Source of the DNA: an uncultured Lachnospiraceae bacterium
GTDB taxonomy: Bacteria > Bacillota > Clostridia > Lachnospirales > Lachnospiraceae
Length of the DNA stretch: 8,510 nt
Direction: 5' to 3'
Assembly (NCBI GenBank): GCA_902783735.1
Contig: CACZSE010000207.1
Coordinates: 1-8,510, forward strand
How positions within the stretch are numbered: position 1 is the first letter of the stretch; every line of letters begins with the position of its first letter. Shown piece by piece: positions 1 to 6,754 of the stretch. The notes below the pieces were generated by a model. That model was not told the origin of the DNA. It was given only the letters and a program-made list of their open reading frames with translations, and made no database searches. The translations under genes were made by a program, and so were the position numbers.

Positions 1-1
1 A

Positions 2-298
2 CAGCTCCATAAGGGTGCAAAAATATGGATGGCCACCACCAAGGCAAAGAAGATCTATACCGAAGCGGATTTTGGACCGGATGATTATATCATGTTTGGC
101 AAAGAGAGCGCAGGTATTCCTGAAGAGATACTGGTAGATCATGAAGAAACCTGCATACGCATACCGATGTCGGACAGTATCAGAAGTTTAAATCTTTCAA
201 ACTCCGTTGCCATTGTGCTTTATGAGGCGCTCAGGCAGCAAAACTTTGCGGATATGCAGCTAAAAGGAGATCTTCACAGATTGCACTGGAACTCATAA
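2..298 (+). CDS. trmL: tRNA (cytidine/uridine-34-2'-O)-methyltransferase TrmL, C-terminal part (5' end outside window)
   Basis: This is a SPOUT-family (SpoU/TrmD) RNA methyltransferase that uses S-adenosylmethionine to 2'-O-methylate the wobble nucleotide of certain leucine tRNAs in the cytoplasm. The reading frame is open from base 2, so the gene begins upstream. The internal ATG at base 29 is not the true start, because the residues before it (QLHKGAKIW) continue the family alignment. Both signature blocks of the C-terminal knot are present: DYIMFGKESAGIPEEIL (family form: DYLxFGPETRGLPxxIL), and IRIPMSDSIRSLNLSNSVAI followed by VLYEALRQQ, which form the SAM-binding trefoil knot. About 98 of the usual 150-160 residues are visible. 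No hairpin terminator follows it. A separate promoter lies just downstream, so the next gene need not depend on this one. The family call is firm; the exact tRNA substrate is inferred from family knowledge. Confidence 0.88.
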   Translation, partial: QLHKGAKIWMATTKAKKIYTEADFGPDDYIMFGKESAGIPEEILVDHEETCIRIPMSDSIRSLNLSNSVAIVLYEALRQQNFADMQLKGDLHRLHWNS

Positions 299-302
299 AA
301 CA

Positions 303-331
303 TTTACAAAAAAGATACCCTAAAGTATACT
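303..331 (+). promoter_or_regulatory. Sigma-A-type promoter for the HtrA-like gene
   Basis: The sequence shows a -35 box TTTACA at 303-308, a 17-bp spacer, and a -10 box TATACT at 326-331. Each box differs from the consensus (TTGACA, TATAAT) by one base and the spacing is optimal. The expected transcription start, about 7 bases after the -10 box, falls at roughly 337-339, on or next to the ATG at 339. This is the best promoter match I found in the window. It would also drive yhaM and possibly the kinase operon, since no terminator is visible between these genes. Confidence 0.6.
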
Positions 332-338
332 GAAATCT

Positions 339-1622
339 ATGGACAGAATGAATGATCAGGAGGAATATGAGCTCATACGAGAGCGCATAAAGACTCGCCC
401 GATAAACAGGAAAAAGCTATTCAGGAGAACAGTCATAACGGCGGCAATGGCTGTTATTTTTGGTGTGCTCGCATGCATCACTTTTTTGGTTTTGGAACCG
501 GTATTCAGCAATATGCTGACGCCGGAAGAGGAGCCTGTTGCCGATGAAGTAAAGATCCCAATCGATGAAGAGGAGATCCTGCCGGAAGATATGATCCTTG
601 AAGATGAAGAAGAGAGCCCTCCTCAGATCATATACCAGGAAAAGGAAAAGACCACGACGCTTTTAGAGGATCAGATAGAGTTATATGAGGAAATATACAA
701 TCTTTCCAGAAACTGCCAGAAATCCATTGTAACGGTAGCGGGGCTGACGCAGGATGTTGACTGGTTCAATGATGCGTATGAAAGCCAGCAGGTTACCACG
801 GGACTTATAGTTGCCAACAACGGCTTAGAACTTTTAATACTGACTGACAGCTCGATCTTTAAGAATTCGGAGAATATAGAAGTAACATTTTTTAATGAGC
901 TGACGGCGGAAGCACAGATCAAGCAGACGGACAAAAATACGGGATTGGCCATAATCGGCGTACCGGTAGAGAAACTCACTTCCACACTTTTAGATAACAG
1001 CTGCATAGCAAAACTGGGCAATTCGAAGACCAACAGATTGCTGGGGGCACCTGTGATCGCAGTAGGAAGACCCATAGGAACCGCAGTTTCATTGGAAATG
1101 GGCATGATAACCTCTAAGGCAAATGTGATAAATCTTATAGACAACAACTATGAGATGTTTACCACCGATATGAACGGCTATGACTCATCAAACGGTGTCA
1201 TCTTCAACATGTCGGGAGAGGTTTTGGGTATAATATGGCAAAAGAATACTGCTCTGGATAAGAGCACTTTATGTGCCATAGGCATTTCCGATCTTAAGAG
1301 AAGCATTGAAAGAATGTCCAACGGAAAGGAAAGAGCTTATCTGGGCATAAGAGGGACCGATGTAACAATGGAGGCCATATCTCACGGAGTACCTGTAGGT
1401 GCCTATGTGCTGCAGATAGATATGGATTCGGCTGCCATGCATGCAGGAATACAGAGCGGTGATGTTGTAACCAAGATCGACGGTTATGAGATCACTTCAT
1501 TTACAGTATTTACCGAAGCTGTAAGCATGCACAGCCCCGGCGATGAGATAGCGTTAACGATCAAGAGACACAGCGGTGAGGAATACAGAGAAATGGAAAT
1601 ATCTGTAGTACTTACGGAATAG
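339..1622 (+). CDS. Membrane-anchored HtrA/DegP-like PDZ protein with degenerate catalytic triad (likely pseudo-protease)
   Basis: The protein has 427 residues. A charged cytoplasmic tail (about 1-30) leads into one membrane helix (about 31-53). An acidic, Pro/Glu-rich linker (about 60-115) follows, then a trypsin-like domain (about 125-325) and a C-terminal PDZ domain (about 333-425, starting AYLGIRG and containing AGIQSGDVVTKIDG). This is the order of Gram-positive HtrA proteins, with the working part outside the membrane. The fold is recognisable from AKLGNS, PVIAVGRPIG, MGMITSK and MSGEVLGI. The catalytic residues are not all there. The usual LTNNHV block reads LTDSSI (His replaced by Ser172), and the usual TDLAV reads TGLAI (Asp replaced by Gly202). 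The GNSGGPL block reads DSSNGVI, where Ser284 may remain but the oxyanion glycines are changed. It therefore probably binds peptides or acts as a scaffold rather than cutting. ATG 339 and ATG 348 both lack an SD; I chose 339 because it is the first in frame. The sequence shows no frameshift, so this is a diverged gene rather than a broken one. Confidence 0.8.
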   Translation: MDRMNDQEEYELIRERIKTRPINRKKLFRRTVITAAMAVIFGVLACITFLVLEPVFSNMLTPEEEPVADEVKIPIDEEEILPEDMILEDEEESPPQIIYQEKEKTTTLLEDQIELYEEIYNLSRNCQKSIVTVAGLTQDVDWFNDAYESQQVTTGLIVANNGLELLILTDSSIFKNSENIEVTFFNELTAEAQIKQTDKNTGLAIIGVPVEKLTSTLLDNSCIAKLGNSKTNRLLGAPVIAVGRPIGTAVSLEMGMITSKANVINLIDNNYEMFTTDMNGYDSSNGVIFNMSGEVLGIIWQKNTALDKSTLCAIGISDLKRSIERMSNGKERAYLGIRGTDVTMEAISHGVPVGAYVLQIDMDSAAMHAGIQSGDVVTKIDGYEITSFTVFTEAVSMHSPGDEIALTIKRHSGEEYREMEISVVLTE

Positions 1623-1645
1623 AACTGATATAAGATCAAGTATAT

Positions 1646-1650
1646 GGGAG
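1646..1650 (+). promoter_or_regulatory. Ribosome binding site of yhaM
   Basis: GGGAG lies 6 bases before the ATG at 1657, which fixes that start. The gap to the preceding stop codon is 34 bases with no hairpin, so the two genes are probably co-transcribed. Confidence 0.7.
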
Positions 1651-1656
1651 AAACAG

Positions 1657-2604
1657 ATGAAATATATCAAAGACTTAAATGACGGAGACAGAGTATCGGA
1701 TATATACATGTGCAAACAACGCACTTCCGCAGTGACCAAAAACGGAAAGAATTACTTAAGCCTGATATTACAGGATAAAACCGGAGTGATGGATGCAAAG
1801 GTATGGGATCCGACAAGCCCCGGCATAGCAGATTTTGAGGCCTTAGACTATATAGATGTCATGGGCGATGTGAGCATGTTCAACGGCTCTTTGCAGATGA
1901 GCATAAAAAGAGTTAGGGTCTGCCGTGAAGGAGAGTACGTACCGGCTGACTATCTGCCAACATCTTCTCGTGATATAGATGAGATGTACAAGGAATTGCT
2001 TGCCGTGATCGACAGAACAAAAAATGAGTATCTTAAAAAGCTGCTTGATGAGTTTTTTGTTAAAGATACGGAATTCATAAAAGCGTTCAGATTTTCTTCG
2101 GCGGCCAAATCCGTTCATCACGGTTTTGTAGGCGGCCTTTTGGAACATACATTAAGCGTTGCTCAGTTGTGCGAATATTTTTCAAAGCACTATCCTCTTC
2201 TTAAAAGGGACCTGCTTGTTACGGCTGCGCTCTGTCACGATATAGGAAAGACAAGAGAACTGGAAGCATTTCCCATAAATGACTATTCCGATGAAGGAAA
2301 TCTTTTGGGACATATAGTCATGGGAACAGAAATGGTCGGTGAAAAGATTAAGGACATTCCGGGATTTCCAAAAGTTTTGGAAGCGGAGCTTAAGCACTGC
2401 ATATTGGCTCATCACGGTGAATACGAATACGGTTCTCCCAAGAAACCGGCACTCATGGAAGCAATGGCGCTTAACATGGCCGATAACATGGATGCCAAGA
2501 TGGAAACCTTTAAAGAACTGATCGAGTCTTCTTCGAGCCAGGATTGGCTCGGTTTTCAGAGAACGATCGATTCAAATGTACGTATGACGAAGATGCCGGA
2601 ATGA
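1657..2604 (+). CDS. yhaM: 3'-5' exoribonuclease YhaM (OB fold plus HD domain)
   Basis: A cytoplasmic protein of 315 residues, the usual length for YhaM/Cbf1. YhaM is a metal-dependent 3'-5' exoribonuclease of Firmicutes that trims RNA tails. The N-terminal OB-fold nucleic-acid-binding domain covers about residues 10-90 (YLSLILQDKTGVMDAKVWD, then GSLQMSIKRV). The HD-phosphohydrolase domain covers about 150-290. Its metal-binding residues are visible: His164 in GGLLEHTLSVA, the HD pair His194-Asp195 in ALCHDIGK, His252-His253 in ILAHHGEYEYG, and Asp276 in MADNMDAK. All key residues are intact, so it should be active. It sits between the HtrA-like gene and the sensor kinase, 34 and 32 bases from its neighbours. 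This suggests a shared transcript, but nothing in the sequence links its function to sugar sensing. The identification is confident; the natural RNA targets cannot be read from sequence. Confidence 0.92.
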   Translation: MKYIKDLNDGDRVSDIYMCKQRTSAVTKNGKNYLSLILQDKTGVMDAKVWDPTSPGIADFEALDYIDVMGDVSMFNGSLQMSIKRVRVCREGEYVPADYLPTSSRDIDEMYKELLAVIDRTKNEYLKKLLDEFFVKDTEFIKAFRFSSAAKSVHHGFVGGLLEHTLSVAQLCEYFSKHYPLLKRDLLVTAALCHDIGKTRELEAFPINDYSDEGNLLGHIVMGTEMVGEKIKDIPGFPKVLEAELKHCILAHHGEYEYGSPKKPALMEAMALNMADNMDAKMETFKELIESSSSQDWLGFQRTIDSNVRMTKMPE

Positions 2605-2607
2605 TCC

Positions 2608-2618
2608 TTAGGACCTAA
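2608..2618 (+). repeat. Short perfect palindrome in the yhaM-kinase gap
   Basis: TTAGG-A-CCTAA is an exact 11-base inverted repeat beginning 3 bases after the yhaM stop and ending 6 bases before the kinase SD. The single-base centre makes it a poor RNA hairpin. It could be a small protein-binding site or chance. No T-run follows, so it is not a terminator. Confidence 0.35.
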
Positions 2619-2624
2619 ATATAC

Positions 2625-2630
2625 AGGGAG
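2625..2630 (+). promoter_or_regulatory. Ribosome binding site of the histidine kinase
   Basis: AGGGAG lies 6 bases upstream of ATG 2637. The spacing is optimal and supports this start for the kinase. Confidence 0.75.
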
Positions 2631-2636
2631 CTCTGT

Positions 2637-4124
2637 ATGTCTGATAAACAAAGATCTGATATTCAATATCCTATCAAGCAAAAGCTGCTGACACTGGTGT
2701 TGGTAGCTTTAATACCGCTTGTCATCATTACGGTATATCTTATTTTTTCTCTGTTAAATTACAGCCGTTCGTATGAAGAGATCGTAAGTAATATGACGAT
2801 TGCGAACAAATATAATATCTTTTTCAAAGAAGACATGGACGAAAGCTTATATAAGCTGACTGTAGGCTATGTTACTTTTGATACCATCGATGAAGACGAT
2901 TCTTTAAAAAATCCGTATACAACGATAAATGAGATGCGTACCGACCTTAGCCGTCTTCTGGATGAGACCGATGGCAGCAGCAGAGACTGGCTCATGAGTC
3001 TGTTGAGAAATCTTCAGACACTCGAGATGAAAACAGACACGATAAAAGAGAATCTTGAGGCCGGGGAGCACTACGATGAGAACATGCAGATGTTGGATAA
3101 CGATATATATATCCTGACGGATCTGATCGAAGAAGACATTCAGCATTTCATTTATTATCAGACTAAGGATATAGAGAATCTTCAGAATCAGCTGCATGAA
3201 AGAGTCTACAGATTTATAGTCTTCTGGGGAGTGGTAAGTGCGGTGATCGTGCTCATGACATTTGTCATGGCTATCTTCATGGTTAAGGACATCACAAAAC
3301 CCATAAAGGAATTATGTGATGTTACGGATAAGATCGCCAGCGGTGATTTTGAATCAAGAGCTCATATTTCTACCGATGATGAGATCATGATCCTGGCAAA
3401 TTCCGTAAATGACATGTCGGAGCATCTTGAGGTCATGGTAGATACCATCAAAGAAGATGAGGCAAAGATGCGTAATGCGGAATTACGTCTTTTGCAGGAG
3501 CAGATAAATCCTCATTTTTTGTATAATACTTTGGATACGATAGTCTGGCTTATAGAGAGTAACAAATCGCAGGAAGCGATCGATGTGGTCATGAGTCTCT
3601 CTGAATTTTTCAGGCTGGTCTTAAGTCACGGTCGAGAACTGATCACTATCCGTGAAGAAGAGCAGCATATACGAAGCTATCTGGATATTCAAAAGGTCAG
3701 ATATAAGGATATCTTAGAATATGAGATTGATATAAACAAGGATATTTATGAATACATCATATTGAAGATGACACTTCAACCCATAGTGGAAAACTCACTT
3801 TATCATGGGATAAAATATAAAAGAGCAAAGGGTGTGATCAGGGTTTCGGGAAACAAATATGATGACAGGATCATACTCAAGGTGGAAGATGACGGTGTAG
3901 GCATGGATGAAGATACTCTCAATAAACTCAGAGAAGAAATGACCACTCCGTGCAAGGATACAAAGACCGGATTCGGTCTTGCAAATGTAAATGAGCGTAT
4001 CAAGATGCATTTTGGTCCGGACTTCGGAATGGAGATCGATTCCCAAAAAGATAAAGGTACTGTCATAACCATTACGATACCGGCTATTCAAAAGGAAGCC
4101 ACAGAGGAAAAAGCAGATGCGTAA
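2637..4124 (+). CDS. Sensor histidine kinase of the LytS/YesM family (HAMP, His_kinase, HATPase_c)
   Basis: A 495-residue inner-membrane kinase that autophosphorylates on His and passes the phosphate to the regulator encoded two genes downstream. The order is: membrane helix 1 (about 18-40); an extracellular region (about 41-190) that is acidic and appears largely helical; membrane helix 2 (about 191-216); HAMP (about 217-268, with DITKPIKEL); the His_kinase box QEQINPHFLYNTLD with His293; then the ATPase domain. In the ATPase, the N box is LQPIVENSLYHGI (Asn386), G1 is VEDDGVGM (residues 416-423) and G2 is GFGLANVNERI (445-455). All catalytic motifs are intact. No Cache or other known small-molecule pocket is evident outside the membrane. 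With the binding-protein gene overlapping the kinase stop by 8 bases, this suggests that the kinase senses the sugar through that protein, as in the known XylFII-LytS and AraP-AraS-type systems. Its signal is inferred, not shown. Confidence 0.93.
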   Translation: MSDKQRSDIQYPIKQKLLTLVLVALIPLVIITVYLIFSLLNYSRSYEEIVSNMTIANKYNIFFKEDMDESLYKLTVGYVTFDTIDEDDSLKNPYTTINEMRTDLSRLLDETDGSSRDWLMSLLRNLQTLEMKTDTIKENLEAGEHYDENMQMLDNDIYILTDLIEEDIQHFIYYQTKDIENLQNQLHERVYRFIVFWGVVSAVIVLMTFVMAIFMVKDITKPIKELCDVTDKIASGDFESRAHISTDDEIMILANSVNDMSEHLEVMVDTIKEDEAKMRNAELRLLQEQINPHFLYNTLDTIVWLIESNKSQEAIDVVMSLSEFFRLVLSHGRELITIREEEQHIRSYLDIQKVRYKDILEYEIDINKDIYEYIILKMTLQPIVENSLYHGIKYKRAKGVIRVSGNKYDDRIILKVEDDGVGMDEDTLNKLREEMTTPCKDTKTGFGLANVNERIKMHFGPDFGMEIDSQKDKGTVITITIPAIQKEATEEKADA

Positions 4125-5148
4125 ACATATACTATATCCTGTATTGGCAGTCATAATACTGGTAGCCCTTTGTTCTATCATGATCATAGGAGAGCTTAGC
4201 GGATATTTTTTAAATCCTACAAGAGACTTTGAGACGGAGATGACGGATGACAAGCTCATTGTGGTGGGAATATCCCAGTTGGGAAGTGAATCGGTATGGA
4301 GGACAGCCAATACGGATTCGATCCAAAAGGCACTGTCCAGAGAAAACGGATACTTTGCAATATTCAGTAATGCCAGACAAAAGCAGGAGAATCAGATAAA
4401 GGCTATAAGAAGTTTCATTTCCCAGCGAGTAGACTATATTGTCTTCTCACCGGTAACGGAGGACGGATTTGAAAGTGTTCTGATCGAGGCAAAAGATGCC
4501 GGTATACCGGTCATTCTCATGGACAGAATGGCAAATGTAAGTGACGATTCACTCTATGTGACCCATGTCGGATCGGATATGAAAGCGGAAGGCATTAAAG
4601 CCGGAACGTGGCTGGCGAGTGAACTCAAGAAAAAGAATATTGCCGATGACCCTGTAAATATAGTCATTCTTAAGGGTACGGAAGGTTCATCTTCCGAGAT
4701 TGGAAGAAGCGAAGGCTTTCATCAGATAGCTGCCGACCATCCCAATTGGAACATACTGGCCGAAGTAGATGCCGATTTTACCACAACCAAGGCAAAAGAG
4801 GAAATGGGAAAGCTTTTAAGGGAGTTTCGTGACATAGACGTTGTCGTATCTCAAAATGATGACATGACCTTCGGGGCCGTTGAGGCACTCAGAGAAAGAG
4901 GATATACGACCGGTGTGAACGGCGAAGTTATGATCATATCCTTTGATGCTTGTCATGAAGCGCTTACCATGGTATATAACGGTGTCATAAATGTGGATAT
5001 CGAATGTAATCCGATACAGGGGGAATATGTATCGGAGGTTATCAGAAAGCTCGAGAGGGGAGAGACCATCGACAAAGAATATTTTGTTGATGAAGAGGTG
5101 TTTACAAAGGACAATGTAATAAATGCTCTTAACAGCAGAGCATATTAA
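4117..5148 (+). CDS. Membrane-anchored periplasmic-binding-protein-like sugar sensor, YtfQ-like (three-component system)
   Basis: A 343-residue type I periplasmic-binding protein (Peripla_BP_4 family). The start overlaps the kinase stop (ATGCGTAA), with GAGG 9 bases upstream, so the two are translationally coupled. The N-terminus MRKH precedes a long hydrophobic helix (about 5-27) with no lipobox and no clear signal-peptidase site. It therefore looks like an uncleaved anchor with the binding domain outside. From residue 47 the chain closely follows E. coli YtfQ, a galactofuranose-binding protein: VGISQLGSES, RQKQENQIKAIRSF, SPVTEDGFESVLIEAKDAGI, PVILMDR and SQNDDM. Residues expected to contact sugar are kept: Trp61-Arg62, Asp136-Arg137, Arg197, Asn247-Asp248 and Asp277. 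The likely job is to capture a sugar and signal through the adjacent kinase, not to feed an importer, because no permease or ATPase gene adjoins it. A furanose ligand (galactofuranose or arabinofuranose) is an inference from the similarity; other pentoses or hexoses are possible. Confidence 0.85.
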   Translation: MRKHILYPVLAVIILVALCSIMIIGELSGYFLNPTRDFETEMTDDKLIVVGISQLGSESVWRTANTDSIQKALSRENGYFAIFSNARQKQENQIKAIRSFISQRVDYIVFSPVTEDGFESVLIEAKDAGIPVILMDRMANVSDDSLYVTHVGSDMKAEGIKAGTWLASELKKKNIADDPVNIVILKGTEGSSSEIGRSEGFHQIAADHPNWNILAEVDADFTTTKAKEEMGKLLREFRDIDVVVSQNDDMTFGAVEALRERGYTTGVNGEVMIISFDACHEALTMVYNGVINVDIECNPIQGEYVSEVIRKLERGETIDKEYFVDEEVFTKDNVINALNSRAY

Positions 5149-5154
5149 AAAAGC

Positions 5155-5159
5155 AGGGG
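5155..5159 (+). promoter_or_regulatory. Ribosome binding site deciding the response-regulator start
   Basis: AGGGG is 5 bases before ATG 5165. A longer frame opens at 5123, inside the preceding gene, but its 14 extra residues do not belong to the receiver fold. The receiver fold begins at MLKVFLVEDE, so 5165 is the supported start. Confidence 0.75.
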
Positions 5160-5164
5160 TTTAT

Positions 5165-6727
5165 ATGTTAAAGGTATTTCTTGTAGAAGATGAAAGCATA
5201 ATGAGAGAGGGCTTAAGAGACAGCATCCCGTGGGAAAAATACGGATATGTGTTTGTGGGAGAGGCATCCGACGGGGAAATGGCTTTGTCGCTCATTCGAA
5301 AGACGAGACCGGATGTTCTGATAACAGACATAAAGATGCCTTTTATGGATGGCCTGGCACTCAGTCAGATCGTTTCAAATGAGTTTCCTTCCACAAAGAT
5401 CATCATAATAAGCGGCTATGATGATTTTGAATATGCCAGACAGGCTATAGATATAGGTGTTGAACAGTATCTGTTAAAGCCGGTCACAAGAGCCGCATTA
5501 CAAAAAGTTCTGATACAGATATCCGAAAAGATAGAGTCAGAAAAGGAACAAAACGTTTATCTTGAGCGTTTTAAAGAAGAGTATCAGGAATATGAGCAGC
5601 TGGCTATCAGACACTTTTTTGAAAAGGTATTTGACAGAAAGCTCTCCGTAAAAGAAATGTATGATGAAGCCGGAAAGTTATCTATAGAACTTAACGCACC
5701 GGCCTATGATATAGTGCTTGTATATATAAATGAGAATCCGGATGAGCTGATCAGATATTTCATGAGATTTAAGGAATACCTGATATTCAGATGGAACATC
5801 AGTACATATTGCATACTCATACTCGGAGATGTCTCAAGCATTGAAATGCTCAGAGACCGTTGCGTGGGAAATATAATACGTATCTGCGAATCATACAGTG
5901 AAGAATTCGACTGGTATGTGGCAAGCGGAAAGCACGTTGAAAGACTCAGCATGCTTCCCGACTGTTATGAAGAAGTCAACAGGGTCTTTTCATACAGATT
6001 CTTAAAGCCCTCACAGCATGTATTTTCTTCCAAAGATTCCATAAACAATCATCCGGAGAATGGCGGAAACTATGTGGAACCCGAATTATCACAGATCGAT
6101 CCGAAGATCATAAAAGGATTTCTTACAAACGGTCTTGCGGAAGAAGCAGAAGTATTTGCAAAAGGATTTGTGGACAGCTTAAGTTCGGCGTTGGGATCCA
6201 AAATGTTCAGAGATTATCTGATATTAAATATCAGATTCACGGTTTTGGCCTATGTTGAGGAGCTTGGGGAAACTAAGGAAAACTTTCTTGAAAATACAGA
6301 TATAAGCATGCTGGATGAGATGAGCCTGGATAATGATCTGATAACGGCCTATATAAAGAACATGCTTATTTCAGCCATCAATATCAGAGATAAAGCCAGT
6401 TCGGGTCAGTATAAGAGGATCATAAGCAAGGCATTGACATATATCGAAGATAACTTTACGGATGATACACTCTCTCTGAATGATGTGGCAGGATATGTAA
6501 ATGTGTCTCCGAACTATTTCAGTGGGATCTTTTCAAACGAAATGGATGTGACCTTTGTTGAATATGTTACATCCAAACGTATGGAACTGGCCAGAAAGCT
6601 TCTTAAGACCACAAATCTTCATACCGGAGAGATAGCTGCTGAGGTTGGTTATAAGGACCAGCATTATTTCAGCGTGGTGTTTAAGAAGACACAGGGGATG
6701 TCACCAAGAGATTACAGAAACATGTAG
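5165..6727 (+). CDS. AraC-type response regulator (YesN-like, REC plus long linker plus HTH)
   Basis: A 520-residue cytoplasmic transcription factor that accepts phosphate from the upstream kinase. The receiver domain (about 1-122) has the acidic pair Glu8-Asp9, phospho-acceptor Asp55 in VLITDIKMPFMDG, Ser83 in IISGYDDFEYA, and Lys105 in YLLKPV; all are intact. A long middle region (about 130-410), typical of YesN-like regulators, has no motif I recognise. The C-terminal AraC/XylS double helix-turn-helix covers about 415-518. Its recognisable landmarks are TLSLNDVAGYVNVSPNYFS for the first HTH, then IAAEVGYKDQHYFSVVFKK and GMSPRDYRN. The gene follows the sugar-binding sensor by 16 bases and ends 14 bases before a convergent gene. 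Such regulators usually activate nearby sugar-uptake operons through direct-repeat sites. The importer gene starting at 8177 is the closest candidate target, which is an inference from position. Confidence 0.93.
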   Translation: MLKVFLVEDESIMREGLRDSIPWEKYGYVFVGEASDGEMALSLIRKTRPDVLITDIKMPFMDGLALSQIVSNEFPSTKIIIISGYDDFEYARQAIDIGVEQYLLKPVTRAALQKVLIQISEKIESEKEQNVYLERFKEEYQEYEQLAIRHFFEKVFDRKLSVKEMYDEAGKLSIELNAPAYDIVLVYINENPDELIRYFMRFKEYLIFRWNISTYCILILGDVSSIEMLRDRCVGNIIRICESYSEEFDWYVASGKHVERLSMLPDCYEEVNRVFSYRFLKPSQHVFSSKDSINNHPENGGNYVEPELSQIDPKIIKGFLTNGLAEEAEVFAKGFVDSLSSALGSKMFRDYLILNIRFTVLAYVEELGETKENFLENTDISMLDEMSLDNDLITAYIKNMLISAINIRDKASSGQYKRIISKALTYIEDNFTDDTLSLNDVAGYVNVSPNYFSGIFSNEMDVTFVEYVTSKRMELARKLLKTTNLHTGEIAAEVGYKDQHYFSVVFKKTQGMSPRDYRNM

Positions 6728-6739
6728 GTCTTTTCATGT

Positions 6740-6754
6740 GATCATACTATGATC
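6740..6754. repeat. Perfect 7+7 palindrome at the convergent gene junction
   Basis: GATCATA-C-TATGATC is an exact inverted repeat with a one-base centre. It overlaps the stop codon of the minus-strand regulator and lies 12 bases after the stop of the AraC-type regulator. A second, looser pair (ACATG at 6720-6724, CATGT at 6735-6739) brackets the gap. As RNA only about 5 pairs with a 5-base loop could form, and no T-run follows directly on either strand. It is a weak terminator at best; a protein site is the alternative. Confidence 0.5.

Noticed and set aside
29..298. Complete small gene starting at ATG 29
   Set aside because: The frame is open to the window edge and upstream residues continue the TrmL alignment, so this ATG is internal.
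671..1147. 158-codon minus-strand frame inside the HtrA-like gene
   Set aside because: It lies wholly opposite a well-supported gene, its sequence is Ser/Leu/Ile-rich shadow coding and it matches no family I know.
4168..4179. Lipobox around Cys19 of the anchored binding protein
   Set aside because: The sequence V-A-L-C has Leu before the Cys, where Gly, Ala or Ser is needed, so lipidation is unlikely.
3795..4310. 171-codon minus-strand frame opposite the kinase and binding protein genes
   Set aside because: It is an antisense shadow of two confident genes, with no SD or domain.
5123..5164. Longer start for the AraC-type regulator
   Set aside because: The 14 extra residues precede the receiver fold, overlap the binding-protein gene and lack a supporting SD; ATG 5165 has AGGGG.
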